A stretch of 7,758 bases of DNA from an uncultured Burkholderiales bacterium (GTDB lineage: Bacteria > Pseudomonadota > Gammaproteobacteria > Burkholderiales > Burkholderiaceae_C): assembly GCA_903926695.1 (NCBI GenBank), contig CAIYKK010000219.1, positions 1 to 7,758 on the forward strand, read 5' to 3'. Numbering within the stretch: the stretch's first letter is position 1; each line of letters begins with the position of its first letter. Positions 1 to 7,164 of the stretch are shown piece by piece. The position numbers were made by a program, and so were the translations under genes. The notes under the pieces were generated by a model that saw only the letters and a list, made by a program, of their open reading frames with translations, was not told where the DNA came from and searched no databases.

Positions 1-720
1 ATGGGCGCGGCGGATGCGGTAGATGGCCGGGTCGCGCAGGTTGATGTTGGGCGAGGCCATGTCGATTTTGGCGCGCAGCACGGCGGCGCCGTCGGCGAGC
101 TGGCCATCGCGCATTTCGCGGAAGCGGGCGAGGTTTTCTGCCGGGGTGCGGCTGCGGAACGGGCTGTCGGTGCCGGGTTTGTTGAAGTCGCCCCGGTTGA
201 CGCGCATTTCTTCGGCGCTTTGCTCATCGACGTAGGCGAAGCCGGTTTCAATCAGATGCTCGGCGGCGCGGTACATGAAGTCGAAATAGTCGCTGGCCTG
301 GTAGAGGTTGACTTCTTCGCCATTGACGCCCGCGTTGTGCCAGTCAAAGCCCAGCCATTGCACGGCGTCTTTGATCGAATCGACGTATTCGGTGTCTTCT
401 TTTTCGGGGTTGGTGTCGTCAAAGCGCAGGTGGCACACGCCGCCGTAGTCGCGCGCGAGGCCGAAGTTCAGGCAGATGCTTTTGGCGTGACCAACATGTA
501 AGTAACCGTTCGGCTCGGGCGGGAAGCGCAGGCGCACTTTGGCGGCGTCCAGCGGGCCGGTGGCGTGGTGGGCGGCGTCGCCGGGGCTGCCGCCCCACTG
601 ACGGGCGGCGTAGGTGCCTTCCTGCAGGTCTTTTTCGATGATCTGGCGCAGGAAATTGCTGGGTTTGAGGGCTTCTTTGGGGGCGGGTGCAGCGGCTGGG
701 GTAGGGGCGAAAGAGGTCAT
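1..720 (-). CDS. glnS: Glutaminyl-tRNA synthetase, N-terminal part (runs off left edge)
   Basis: Cytoplasmic class I aminoacyl-tRNA synthetase that charges tRNA-Gln with glutamine using ATP. The reverse strand reads open for 240 codons from ATG at 720 to the window edge, with no stop, so the C-terminal half (rest of the catalytic fold, KMSKS loop, anticodon-binding beta barrels) lies outside. Visible family features are [17 protein letters not shown] at about residues 64-80 (HVGH is the class I HIGH signature), [11 protein letters not shown] at about 99-109, an [17 protein letters not shown] stretch, and [10 protein letters not shown] near 215-224. These align closely with E. coli GlnRS as I remember it. 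A short Ala/Pro-rich N-terminal extension of about 18 residues precedes the conserved [12 protein letters not shown]. No Shine-Dalgarno is visible before ATG 720, but a TAGAAT hexamer ends 6 bases upstream, suggesting a leaderless message. The gene is divergent from the PXPV gene. Identity is very secure; the start is likely. Confidence 0.97.
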   Translation of the reverse strand, partial: MTSFAPTPAAAPAPKEALKPSNFLRQIIEKDLQEGTYAARQWGGSPGDAAHHATGPLDAAKVRLRFPPEPNGYLHVGHAKSICLNFGLARDYGGVCHLRFDDTNPEKEDTEYVDSIKDAVQWLGFDWHNAGVNGEEVNLYQASDYFDFMYRAAEHLIETGFAYVDEQSAEEMRVNRGDFNKPGTDSPFRSRTPAENLARFREMRDGQLADGAAVLRAKIDMASPNINLRDPAIYRIRRAH

Positions 721-726
721 GCAGCG

Positions 727-732
727 ATTCTA
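727..732 (-). promoter_or_regulatory. Candidate -10 element of glnS, leaderless spacing
   Basis: TAGAAT on the minus strand matches five of six bases of the sigma-70 -10 consensus. It ends six bases before the glnS ATG, so transcription would start at or next to the A of the ATG. No good -35 (TTGACA-like) is visible 16-18 bases further up (AACGTAA region). The claim rests on the -10 match, the spacing and the lack of a ribosome-binding site. Confidence 0.45.
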
Positions 733-806
733 GGCGGTGGCGCTGGGGCTTACGTTTGGCTACGCTCTTCACTGTGCATGCGGTAGTCGGCGCGCCGGGT
801 GCTGCG

Positions 807-812
807 TTTAAT
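807..812 (+). promoter_or_regulatory. Weak candidate -10 for the PXPV-repeat gene
   Basis: TTTAAT matches five of six -10 consensus bases and would give a leader of about 35 bases before ATG 854. There is no recognisable -35 at the right distance (TAGTCG lies there). The 133-base gap between the divergent glnS and PXPV starts must hold promoters for both, which is the main reason to list it. Confidence 0.25.
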
Positions 813-842
813 CAAGGCAAGGGCAGTTTTTACCCTTTTTTC

Positions 843-848
843 AGGAGA
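843..848 (+). promoter_or_regulatory. Ribosome-binding site of the PXPV-repeat gene
   Basis: AGGAGA lies five bases before ATG 854. It is a strong Shine-Dalgarno and selects this start over the overlapping alternative frames. Confidence 0.8.
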
Positions 849-853
849 ATCAG

Positions 854-1297
854 ATGAAGACAGCCATCAAGCCCAACTTTTCAGCCGTGCTCGCCGCTGG
901 TGCCGCTGGTCTGGCGCTTGCTGCCATGGGTTTTGCGGGCAGCGCACACGCGCGGGACAACGTGCAGTGGTCCGTCGGCGTCGCCACGCCGGGCGCTGTG
1001 GTCAATGTGGGCAATGTCGGCTCCATCTATCAGCCGGTGGTGGTGCAGCCAGTGCCTGTTTATGTGCAGCCCGCCCCGGTGTTTGTACAGCCTGCGCCGG
1101 TGTTTGTGCAGCCTGCGCCGGTGTACATGCAAGCCCAGCCTGTGTATTACGAACGCCGTCACGGCCACCATTGGCGTGGTGGCTACGGCTACGAAGGTGG
1201 CCAGGGTTACGGCCCGGTGTATTACCAGCGCGATGGCCGGGGTGAGGGCAACGGCCACGGCGGCGGCGACCGCCACGGGCACGACGGACGGCGCTAA
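854..1297 (+). CDS. Exported PXPV-repeat protein
   Basis: Small secreted or envelope protein of unknown function, 147 residues. A signal peptide is clear: a Lys-containing start, a hydrophobic Ala/Leu core at about residues 11-29, and likely signal peptidase I cleavage after Ala-His-Ala (residues 31-33). The mature part has five consecutive heptads of the form VQPxPVY/F at residues 64-98 (bases 1043-1147), characteristic of the PXPV-repeat family found in Burkholderiales. The tail (about 103-147) is rich in Gly, His, Arg and Tyr, with HGHHWRGGYGYEGG and repeated His-Gly pairs, so metal binding or surface exposure is possible but not shown. The AGGAGA site before ATG 854 fixes the start. It is a single-gene unit: divergent from glnS and closed by a strong terminator at 1316-1345. 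The family name is recognised from the repeat; no biochemical role is claimed. Confidence 0.85.
   Translation: MKTAIKPNFSAVLAAGAAGLALAAMGFAGSAHARDNVQWSVGVATPGAVVNVGNVGSIYQPVVVQPVPVYVQPAPVFVQPAPVFVQPAPVYMQAQPVYYERRHGHHWRGGYGYEGGQGYGPVYYQRDGRGEGNGHGGGDRHGHDGRR
1043..1147 (+). repeat. Five 21-bp in-frame repeats encoding VQPxPVY/F heptads
   Basis: Five consecutive 21-base units encode VQPVPVY, VQPAPVF, VQPAPVF, VQPAPVY and MQAQPVY. The second to fourth are nearly identical in DNA (cagcc-tgcgccggtgttt core), while the first and last have diverged. Such near-identical units can gain or lose copies without breaking the frame. Confidence 0.85.
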
Positions 1298-1315
1298 AGC
1301 CAGCGGTGCTGCGTC

Positions 1316-1345
1316 AAAAAAGCCTGCTTGAATGCAGGCTTTTTT
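1316..1345 (+). terminator. Rho-independent terminator after the PXPV gene
   Basis: The perfect inverted repeat AAAAAAGCCTGC / GCAGGCTTTTTT has a six-base loop (TTGAAT). The GC-rich core is six pairs, followed by six T. It sits 18 bases after the TAA at 1295-1297. Because the left arm starts with six A, it can also stop transcription on the minus strand. Confidence 0.92.
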
Positions 1346-1644
1346 ATGGACGACGTTTTGAGCTGGCGCACGGGTGCAGCTGTTTCAGGCCGCAGCCATA
1401 TTGTTCTGTTAATGATCAATCTTGTGCCGATTTGATTCACTCGGCGTGTACAGTGTTGCAGGCCGCCGCTGCTGATATTTTCAGGCGCAGAAGGCCAAAA
1501 TAGCGCCAGTTTTCTCCCGAGAAATCTGAAAAATCCGCTGCTGCAGCCGGGCTTTAAAACGGACGATTTTTCATCAGGCATAAGTTTTGCTGATCAGGTC
1601 TGCCCACCGCTGAGTGGCTATCCCAAATAATGGAGACATACCTG
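1346..1644. other. Non-coding region upstream of the porin, containing a dyad
   Basis: About 300 bases between the PXPV terminator and the porin start hold no credible gene; short open frames here lack initiation signals. The stretch is visibly richer in A and T than the neighbouring genes, as expected for a regulated promoter region. I saw no sigma-70 pair good enough to name. The clearest element is the dyad TTTCTC-CC-GAGAAA at 1511-1524, about 120 bases before the porin ATG, which could be an operator. Confidence 0.5.
1631..1636 (+). promoter_or_regulatory. Ribosome-binding site deciding the porin start
   Basis: TGGAGA lies eight bases before ATG 1645. An in-frame ATG at 1630 overlaps this site and would add METYL ahead of the signal peptide. 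The spacing favours 1645. Confidence 0.8.
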
Positions 1645-2694
1645 ATGAAAAAACATTTGATCGCGCTTGCTGCCCTGGCTCTGGTTTCGGGCATGGCAGC
1701 CGCCCAAAGTTCCGTGACTGTTTATGGCAATGTTGATCTCGGTCTGCAGATGCAAAGCAAAACAGTCGTGCCCGGCGCTTCTCAGACCACAATGGCCAAT
1801 GGCGGCATTTCCCCCAGTATCTGGGGCTTTCGCGGCGCGGAAGACCTGGGCGGCGGGCTGAAAGCGGTCTTTAATCTGGAAGGCCATTTTGCAGCTGACA
1901 CGGGCGCAGGCACGGGCACCACAATGTTCCGCCGCCAGTCCAATGTTGGCCTTTCTTCGGCCAGCATGGGCACGCTCACTTTGGGCAACCAGTACGGCCC
2001 GGCTGTTTTGGCCTTTGCCGCCACCGACCCGCGCGGCCTGCGTGAAAATCTCTCCGGCCTGTATTCATGGGCGTACAACTCGGGCGCGCTGACGACTGGC
2101 AATAACGGCAATAACGATGTCGGCGTGTTTTTGCAAAACGCCATTACCTACAGCAATAAACTCGGTCCAGTCGGCATTGCCGCCGGTTATAGCGTTTCTG
2201 AGAAAAAGGGTTCGGTTTATTCTCTGGGCGCGACTTATTCCGGCCCGGTGTCATTGTCAGCCGCTTACCAATCGACCAATCTGCCCGGCACTTCCAAGCG
2301 CATGAGCCAGCTCTACACGCTGGGTGCCGGTTATACGATGGGCGATGTCACTGCCAAAATCAATTATCTGCGCGGCGTGAATAAAAATGCCGCACTGGTT
2401 GAAACCAGCAATGTCGGCGTAATGGGCCTGGGCCTGGATTGGAAAACCTCTTCCAGCAATACCGCGATGGTGGCTTTTTATTCCGGCAAGGATAAAAACA
2501 ACAGCACGGACAAAACCTCGACACTGATTTTGAGCGACGAATATTCGCTGTCCAAACGCACCACGCTGTACGGCCAGATCGCTTTTGCCGACGCCAAGGC
2601 GGGCGCCACGCTGCTGACCACGGTGGTCGCTGGCGGCACGGCGGCCAACGCCACCACGACGCTGTTCAACGTGGGCATTCGCCACTCGTTCTGA
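1645..2694 (+). CDS. General porin of the outer membrane (Burkholderiales trimeric type)
   Basis: Passive diffusion channel for small hydrophilic solutes in the outer membrane, predicted as a 16-strand trimeric barrel from family knowledge. It encodes 349 residues, a normal length. The N-terminus is a classic signal peptide with cleavage expected between Ala20 and Gln21, leading into SSVTVYGNVDLG, the usual first strand of this family. Other conserved stretches are WGFRGAEDLGGGLKAVFNLEG, FRRQSNVGLSS followed by GTLTLGNQYGP (matching the usual RQxxVGL...GRQY block), and LSKRTTLYGQIAFA near the C-terminus. The last strand NVGIRHSF ends in Phe, the signal for BAM-mediated insertion. ATG 1645 is chosen because of the TGGAGA site. 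Alternating hydrophobic residues through the body fit beta strands. The gene stands alone, after a long regulatory region and before uppP. Substrate preference cannot be read from the sequence. Confidence 0.93.
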   Translation: MKKHLIALAALALVSGMAAAQSSVTVYGNVDLGLQMQSKTVVPGASQTTMANGGISPSIWGFRGAEDLGGGLKAVFNLEGHFAADTGAGTGTTMFRRQSNVGLSSASMGTLTLGNQYGPAVLAFAATDPRGLRENLSGLYSWAYNSGALTTGNNGNNDVGVFLQNAITYSNKLGPVGIAAGYSVSEKKGSVYSLGATYSGPVSLSAAYQSTNLPGTSKRMSQLYTLGAGYTMGDVTAKINYLRGVNKNAALVETSNVGVMGLGLDWKTSSSNTAMVAFYSGKDKNNSTDKTSTLILSDEYSLSKRTTLYGQIAFADAKAGATLLTTVVAGGTAANATTTLFNVGIRHSF

Positions 2695-2750
2695 TCCGGG
2701 CGGGCCGGGGCGGGGTAACCTAGCTCCGGCTGGCGCACGACTGGCCGGGC

Positions 2751-2756
2751 GATAAT
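2751..2756 (+). promoter_or_regulatory. Candidate -10 of uppP
   Basis: GATAAT in the 84-base gap between porin and uppP matches five of six consensus bases and stands out in a GC-rich stretch. Transcription would start about seven bases later, leaving a leader of roughly 15 bases that still includes the AAGGAG site. No clear -35 is present. No porin terminator is visible in this gap either, so read-through from the porin is possible. Confidence 0.4.
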
Positions 2757-2767
2757 TGGCGCCTTTT

Positions 2768-2773
2768 AAGGAG
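2768..2773 (+). promoter_or_regulatory. Ribosome-binding site for the GTG start of uppP
   Basis: AAGGAG lies five bases before GTG 2779. It supports the GTG as the true start; the next in-frame ATG (about residue 12) would cut off part of the first membrane segment, just before the catalytic Glu. Confidence 0.85.
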
Positions 2774-2778
2774 CCAGC

Positions 2779-3612
2779 GTGGATGTTTTACTGTTGATCA
2801 AAGCCGTCATCATGGGTGTGGTGGAGGGCTTGACCGAATTTCTGCCGATTTCCTCGACCGGCCACCTGATTCTGGCCGGTTCGCTGCTCGGGTTTGACGA
2901 TGACAAGGCCAAGGTGTTTGACATCGCCATTCAGACCGGCGCCATTTTTGCCGTGATTTTGGTGTACTGGCAAAAAATCCGCGACACCGTGGTTGCGCTG
3001 CCGAGCAGCTTTCAGGCGCGCCAGTTTGCGCTCAATGTGCTGATCGCCTTTTTGCCCGCCGTGATGCTCGGGCTGCTGTTTGGCAAGGCCATCAAGGCTA
3101 ATTTGTTCACGCCGGTGGTGGTGGCGAGCACTTTCATCATTGGCGGCTTCATCATTTTGTGGGCGGAAAAACGCCAGGAGCGCAACCCTGCCGTCACCCG
3201 GATTCACACGGTCGATGAAATGACGGCGCTGGACGCGCTCAAGGTCGGTTTGGTGCAGTGTTTTGCCATGATTCCGGGCACCAGCCGCAGCGGCTCGACG
3301 ATTATTGGCGGCATGCTCATGGGCCTGTCGCGCAAGGCGGCGACGGATTTTTCGTTTTATCTGGCCATTCCGACGCTGATCGGCGCGGGGGTTTACAGCC
3401 TGTACAAAGAGCGCGCCCTGCTGTCTATGGACGACTTGCCGCTGTTTGGCGTCGGGCTGCTGTTTTCGTTCATCAGCGCCTGGCTGTGCATTCGCTGGCT
3501 GCTGCGCTACATCTCCACGCACAGCTTTGTGATGTTTGCCTGGTACCGCATCGGTTTCGGCCTCGTGGTGCTGGCGACCGCCTGGAGCGGGCTGGTCGTC
3601 TGGAAGGACTGA
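2779..3612 (+). CDS. uppP: Undecaprenyl-diphosphatase UppP (BacA family)
   Basis: Integral inner-membrane phosphatase that removes a phosphate from undecaprenyl diphosphate. This regenerates the lipid carrier for peptidoglycan, O-antigen and other surface polymers; overproduction in other bacteria gives bacitracin resistance. The product is 277 residues, close to the 273 of E. coli. The first signature [14 protein letters not shown] spans residues 16-29, with Glu16, Glu20, Ser26 and His29 in the positions of the catalytic set. The second signature [13 protein letters not shown] starts at 166 and carries Arg170, equivalent to the essential Arg of E. coli UppP, followed by [17 protein letters not shown]. 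Several long hydrophobic segments fit the polytopic family fold. Start is GTG, backed by AAGGAG. It stands alone between the porin and the convergent anbu gene. No truncation or missing catalytic residue is seen. Confidence 0.97.
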   Translation: MDVLLLIKAVIMGVVEGLTEFLPISSTGHLILAGSLLGFDDDKAKVFDIAIQTGAIFAVILVYWQKIRDTVVALPSSFQARQFALNVLIAFLPAVMLGLLFGKAIKANLFTPVVVASTFIIGGFIILWAEKRQERNPAVTRIHTVDEMTALDALKVGLVQCFAMIPGTSRSGSTIIGGMLMGLSRKAATDFSFYLAIPTLIGAGVYSLYKERALLSMDDLPLFGVGLLFSFISAWLCIRWLLRYISTHSFVMFAWYRIGFGLVVLATAWSGLVVWKD

Positions 3613-3631
3613 TTGCACATCAACCCAAGCG

Positions 3632-3653
3632 CGGGCCGGGCGCTGCGGCCCGG
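3632..3653. terminator. GC-rich hairpin between convergent uppP and anbu
   Basis: CGGGCCG (3632-3638) can pair with CGGCCCG (3646-3652) over a seven-base loop; an overlapping alternative is CCGGGC/GCCCGG (3636-3641/3648-3653). It lies in the 49-base gap between two converging genes, a usual place for a shared terminator. There is no T tract on either side, so it is not a canonical intrinsic terminator. Confidence 0.35.
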
Positions 3654-3661
3654 CGCGCCGC

Positions 3662-4489
3662 TTAAATCAGCTTTTCGTGCGGCGTGGTGATTTTTTTCAG
3701 CACGTCGTGGCGCACGGCGGGCATTTTCAGCGGAATGTCGGTGTGTGAGCCGTCCCACACCGGATCTTCGATGCTGTCAAAAACTTCGCGCAGCTTGCGG
3801 CCCCAGTTGTTATGGAGCATCTGGTAATAAGGGTTGTCGTGGTCGATGCAGACCACCTGATCGCTCTGGAAGTGGTTGTTTTCATAAATCACCATATCGA
3901 GCGGCAGGCCCACGGACAGGTTCGACTTGATGGTTGAATCCATCGACACCATCAGGCACTTGGAGGCTTCGTCCAGCGGCGTTGTGGGCGTGAGCACGCG
4001 GTCCAGCACGGGCTTGCCGTATTTGGACTCGCCGAGCTGAAAGTAGGGCGTCTCGTCCGTCGCTTCGATGAAGTTGCCCGCCGAATAGACCTGAAACAGG
4101 CGCATGGCCTCGCCCCTGATCTGGCCGCCAAAAATCAGCGACACATTGAAATCCACATCGGCCTTGCGCAGTGAGGCGGCATCGCGCTCGTAAATGCGGC
4201 GGATGGCCGCGCCCAGCACGCGGGCCGCGTCGAACATGCTTTTGGCGTTCCAGATGGTGATCGGCTCGCCGCCATCGGGGTCTTTGAGGTGCTCGATTTG
4301 CAAAATCTCGCGCACCGATTGCGAAATGGACAGATTGCCCGCCGACAGCAGCACCATAAAGCGGTCGCCCGGCTTTTCGTAAACAATCATTTTGCGGAAA
4401 GTGCTGATGTTGTCCACGCCTGCGTTGGTGCGCGAGTCGGAGAGAAAAACCAGGCCAGCGTTGAGTTTGGCAGCGACGCAATAAGTCAT
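3662..4489 (-). CDS. Anbu-type proteasome-like peptidase
   Basis: Predicted proteasome-type N-terminal-nucleophile hydrolase (Anbu, ancestral beta subunit; COG3484-like), cytoplasmic and known from homologues to form helical or ring-like oligomers. The sequence starts MTYCVAAKL, so removal of Met would expose Thr as the nucleophile, with no propeptide. DSRTNAG at about residues 18-24 provides the conserved Asp (18), and FRKM at 31-34 provides Lys33 (32 in mature numbering), matching the Thr/Asp/Lys catalytic layout of T1 peptidases. SAGNLS at 49-54, IFGGQ near 119-123, GESKYGKP at 153-160 and SMDSTIKSNLSVGLPLD at 182-198 also fit this family. At 275 residues it seems longer than I remember for Anbu, with a basic C-terminal tail after about 245. 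The start is ATG 4489; no Shine-Dalgarno is visible. It lies 50 bases after mutS on the same strand, so cotranscription is plausible. Its usual partners (ATP-grasp, alpha-E and transglutaminase-like genes) are absent here. Confidence 0.88.
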   Translation of the reverse strand: MTYCVAAKLNAGLVFLSDSRTNAGVDNISTFRKMIVYEKPGDRFMVLLSAGNLSISQSVREILQIEHLKDPDGGEPITIWNAKSMFDAARVLGAAIRRIYERDAASLRKADVDFNVSLIFGGQIRGEAMRLFQVYSAGNFIEATDETPYFQLGESKYGKPVLDRVLTPTTPLDEASKCLMVSMDSTIKSNLSVGLPLDMVIYENNHFQSDQVVCIDHDNPYYQMLHNNWGRKLREVFDSIEDPVWDGSHTDIPLKMPAVRHDVLKKITTPHEKLI

Positions 4490-4539
4490 AAGAGATGTCT
4501 GCAGAGGTTTAAAAATAGTTGTTGTAGTGCGCCGTGATT

Positions 4540-7164
4540 TCAGGCGCGCGGGACCAGCTTTTTGAGCCGGTACAGGGCTTCGAGCGCTTCGCGGGGGCTC
4601 AGGGCGTCGGGGTCTATGGTACCCAATGCCAGCTCGACAGCACTTTTTTCGACCGGGGCGGCATCAGGGGCAGGCGCAAACAGGTCCACCTGGGCGCTGG
4701 CCTGAGCCTGCTGGGCTTCGAGCGCGGCCAGCGCGTGGCGGGCGTGGCTGACCACCGAAGCAGGCACGCCCGCCAGCTTGGCCACGGCAATGCCGTAGCT
4801 TTTGCTGGCCGGGCCGGGTTCGATGTGGTGCATAAAGACGATGTCCGCGCCCGATTCAATCGCGCTGACATGGACATTCACGGCGCCGTGGTGCTGCGCT
4901 GGAAACTCGGTCAATTCAAAATAATGCGTCGCAAACAGCGTGAACGCCTGCGCCTTGTTGTGCAGGTAAGCAGCAATGCCACCCGCCAGCGCCAGCCCGT
5001 CAAAAGTCGAGGTGCCGCGCCCGATTTCGTCCATCAGCACGAGTGAATAGGGCGTGGCGGCGTGCAGGATTTACGCCGCTTCCAGCATTTCGAGCATGAA
5101 GGTCGATTGCGCGTTCGCCACGTCGTCCGCCGCGCCTATGCGCGTGTGAATGGCGTCAATCGGCCCGAGGCGGCAGGCGCTGGCGGGCACGTAGGAGCCG
5201 ATGGACGCCAGCAGCACGATCAGCGCGACCTGGCGCATGTAGGTCGATTTGCCGCCCATGTTCGGGCCGGTGATCATCTGCAGGCGCTGCTTGCCGGTGA
5301 GGCTGCAGTCGTTGGCGATGAAGGCCGCGCCGCCGGTTTCCAGCAACCGCGCTTCGACGACCGGATGGCGGCCTTGCGTGATGGCGATGCACGGTTCTTT
5401 GGCAAAGCTAGGTGCGCACCAGCCCAGCGTGAGCGAACGCTCGGCCAGCGCGCACAGCGCATCCAGCGCGGCCAGCGCTTTGGCCAGACGGCTCAACGCG
5501 GGCACGAATTCCTGCAACTGGTCGAGCAGCAGCTCGTAGAGCCACTTTTCCCGCGCCAGCGCCCGCTCTTGCGCTGACAGGGCTTTGTCTTCAAAAGTCT
5601 TCAGTTCGGGCGTGATGTAGCGTTCGGCGTTTTTTAACGTCTGGCGGCGGCGGTAGTCGTCGGGCACCTTGCTGGTCTGGCCTTGTGTCACCTCGATGTA
5701 AAAGCCGTGAACTTTGTTGAACTGCACGCGCAGGTTGGCAATGCCGGTGCGCGCCTTTTCGCGGATTTCCAGGGCGAGCAAAAAGTCGTCGCAGTTGGTC
5801 TGGATGGCGCGCAGCTCGTCCAGATCAGCGTCGCAGCCGTGGTTGATGACACCGCCGTCGCGGATCAGCGCGGCGGGCTCATCGAGGATGCACTGGCGCA
5901 GCAATTCGGCGCAGCCGGGCGGGGGCTGGAGGTCTTGGAAAATCGCCGTCAGCAGGGCGGAGAGTTGCGGTGCGTCTGGCGCTGGCGGCGCAAGCTGGGC
6001 CACTTTGTCCAGCGTCAGTTGCAGCGCGACGAGTTCACGCGGCCTGACTTGGCGCAGCGCGACGCGGGCGGTGATGCGTTCCACGTCGCTGCAGCCCTTG
6101 AGCTGGGCGCGCAGGGTTTGCTCGCTGCCGCTGTTACGCAATTGTGCGATGGCTTCCAAGCGGCGGGCCGCCTGCGTCCGCTCGCGGCGCGGACTGAGCA
6201 GCCAGCTTTTTAAAGCGCGGCTGCCCATGCCCGTCGCGCAGGTATCCAACAGCGAAAACAGCGTGGGCGAATCCTCGCCGCGCAGCGTCTGCGTGAGTTC
6301 GAGGTTGCGCCGGGTGGCGGGCGGCAATTCGATCAGCTCGTCGGGGCGCACGACGTGCAGGCCTTGAACGTGGGGCAGGGCGCGGCCTTGCGTGTGTTCG
6401 GCGTAACCCAGCAGCGCGGACGCGGCGGCGTGGGCTTCGCTCAGGCTTTCGGCATGCCAAGCGGCCAGTGAGGCGACTTTGAATTGCTCCAGCAATCGCC
6501 GCATGCCGAGGCCCGCGTCAAACTGCCACGCCGGGCGGGCGCTGGCCGGGCAGCGCCAGGTTTTCAGGCGCTGCTCGAAGGCGGGCGTGGCATCGGCGCT
6601 GTAGAGCAGCTCGCTTGGGTTGATGCGCGCCAGCCAGCTTTCCAGCTCGTCCGGCGCGCAGTGCGCCAGGTGAATCTGGCTTTGCGTGACACTCAACCAC
6701 GCCAGGCCGCAGGTGTTGCGCTTGCCTTGGTGGACGGCCAGCAAAATCGCTTCGCTTTTGTCGCTCAGGAGTTCGGTATCGGTCAGCGTGCCGGGCGTGA
6801 CGACGCGCACGACTTTGCGCTCCACCGGGCCTTTGCTCGTCGCCACGTCGCCGACCTGCTCGCAAATCGCCACCGATTCGCCGAATTTGATCAGCTTGGC
6901 CAGATAGCCTTCCAGCGCGTGAAAGGGAATGCCCGCCATCACCACCGGCTCGCCTGCCGACTGGCCGCGTTTGGTCAGCGTGATGTCGAGCAGGCGGGCG
7001 GCTTTTTCGGCGTCGGCGTAGAAGACTTCGTAAAAGTCGCCCATGCGGTAGAACACCAGCGTGTCCGGGTACTCGGCCTTGATGGCGTGGTACTGCTGCA
7101 TCATGGGCGTGTGGCCGGCGGCCTTGCCGGGCAGGGCGCCGGGGTCGATGTTTTCTTGGGGCAT
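4540..7164 (-). pseudogene. mutS: DNA mismatch repair protein MutS, interrupted by an in-frame stop
   Basis: MutS recognises mismatches and, with ATP, recruits MutL for mismatch repair. Read as one frame it spans 874 residues, near the 853 of E. coli. Visible parts are GDFYEVF at about 42-48 (mismatch-binding Phe44-x-Glu46), connector, core and clamp domains, Walker [10 protein letters not shown] at about 633-641, Walker [12 protein letters not shown] at about 710-720, the ATHYFELT signature, the [13 protein letters not shown] helix-turn-helix region, and a C-terminal [10 protein letters not shown] oligomerisation segment. A TAA at 5071-5073 replaces codon 698, between Walker A and Walker B, in the sequence LEAA-stop-ILHAATP. 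Frame and motifs continue perfectly after it to the TGA at 4540-4542. The intact part before the stop is 5071-7164; the remainder is 4540-5070. ATG 7164 is preferred over an upstream in-frame ATG at 7233, which lies inside a terminator hairpin. If real, the product lacks Walker B and should be inactive. Sequencing error is the main alternative. Confidence 0.95.
5071..5073 (-). other. Premature TAA codon inside mutS
   Basis: The reverse strand reads GAA-GCG-GCG-TAA-ATC-CTG-CAC where MutS proteins carry an uninterrupted ExA-x-ILHxAT stretch (E. coli has TETANILHNAT). Distance to the downstream motif is exact, so this is a substitution and not an indel. One change from a Gln CAA, Lys AAA or Glu GAA codon would suffice; which residue was there cannot be told. 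Confidence 0.93.

Noticed and set aside
1..501. Plus-strand open frame opposite glnS
   Set aside because: It is an antisense shadow; the minus strand encodes unmistakable GlnRS.
821..841. GGG...CCC followed by six T before the PXPV gene as a terminator or attenuator
   Set aside because: The stem is only three pairs; the T run simply precedes the ribosome-binding site.
1630..1644. ATG at 1630 as the porin start
   Set aside because: It overlaps the TGGAGA ribosome-binding site and has no site of its own; ATG 1645 gives a standard signal peptide.
2695..2750. Porin terminator in the GC-rich stretch after its stop
   Set aside because: CCGGC/GCCGG can pair over a 13-base loop but the stem is short and no T tract follows.
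2788..3618. Long minus-strand open frame opposite uppP (276 codons)
   Set aside because: Its product is rich in Gln, His, Arg and Asn with no domain, typical of an antisense shadow of a GC-rich membrane gene; uppP on the plus strand has all catalytic motifs.
4540..5040. Separate gene starting at GTG 5040
   Set aside because: It is the MutS C-terminus in the same frame as the part before the stop, with no ribosome-binding site, and it would start in the middle of the Walker B strand.
5041..5100. Programmed frameshift or selenocysteine recoding in mutS
   Set aside because: The frame is unchanged across the interruption and the codon is TAA, not TGA; no slippery sequence is present.
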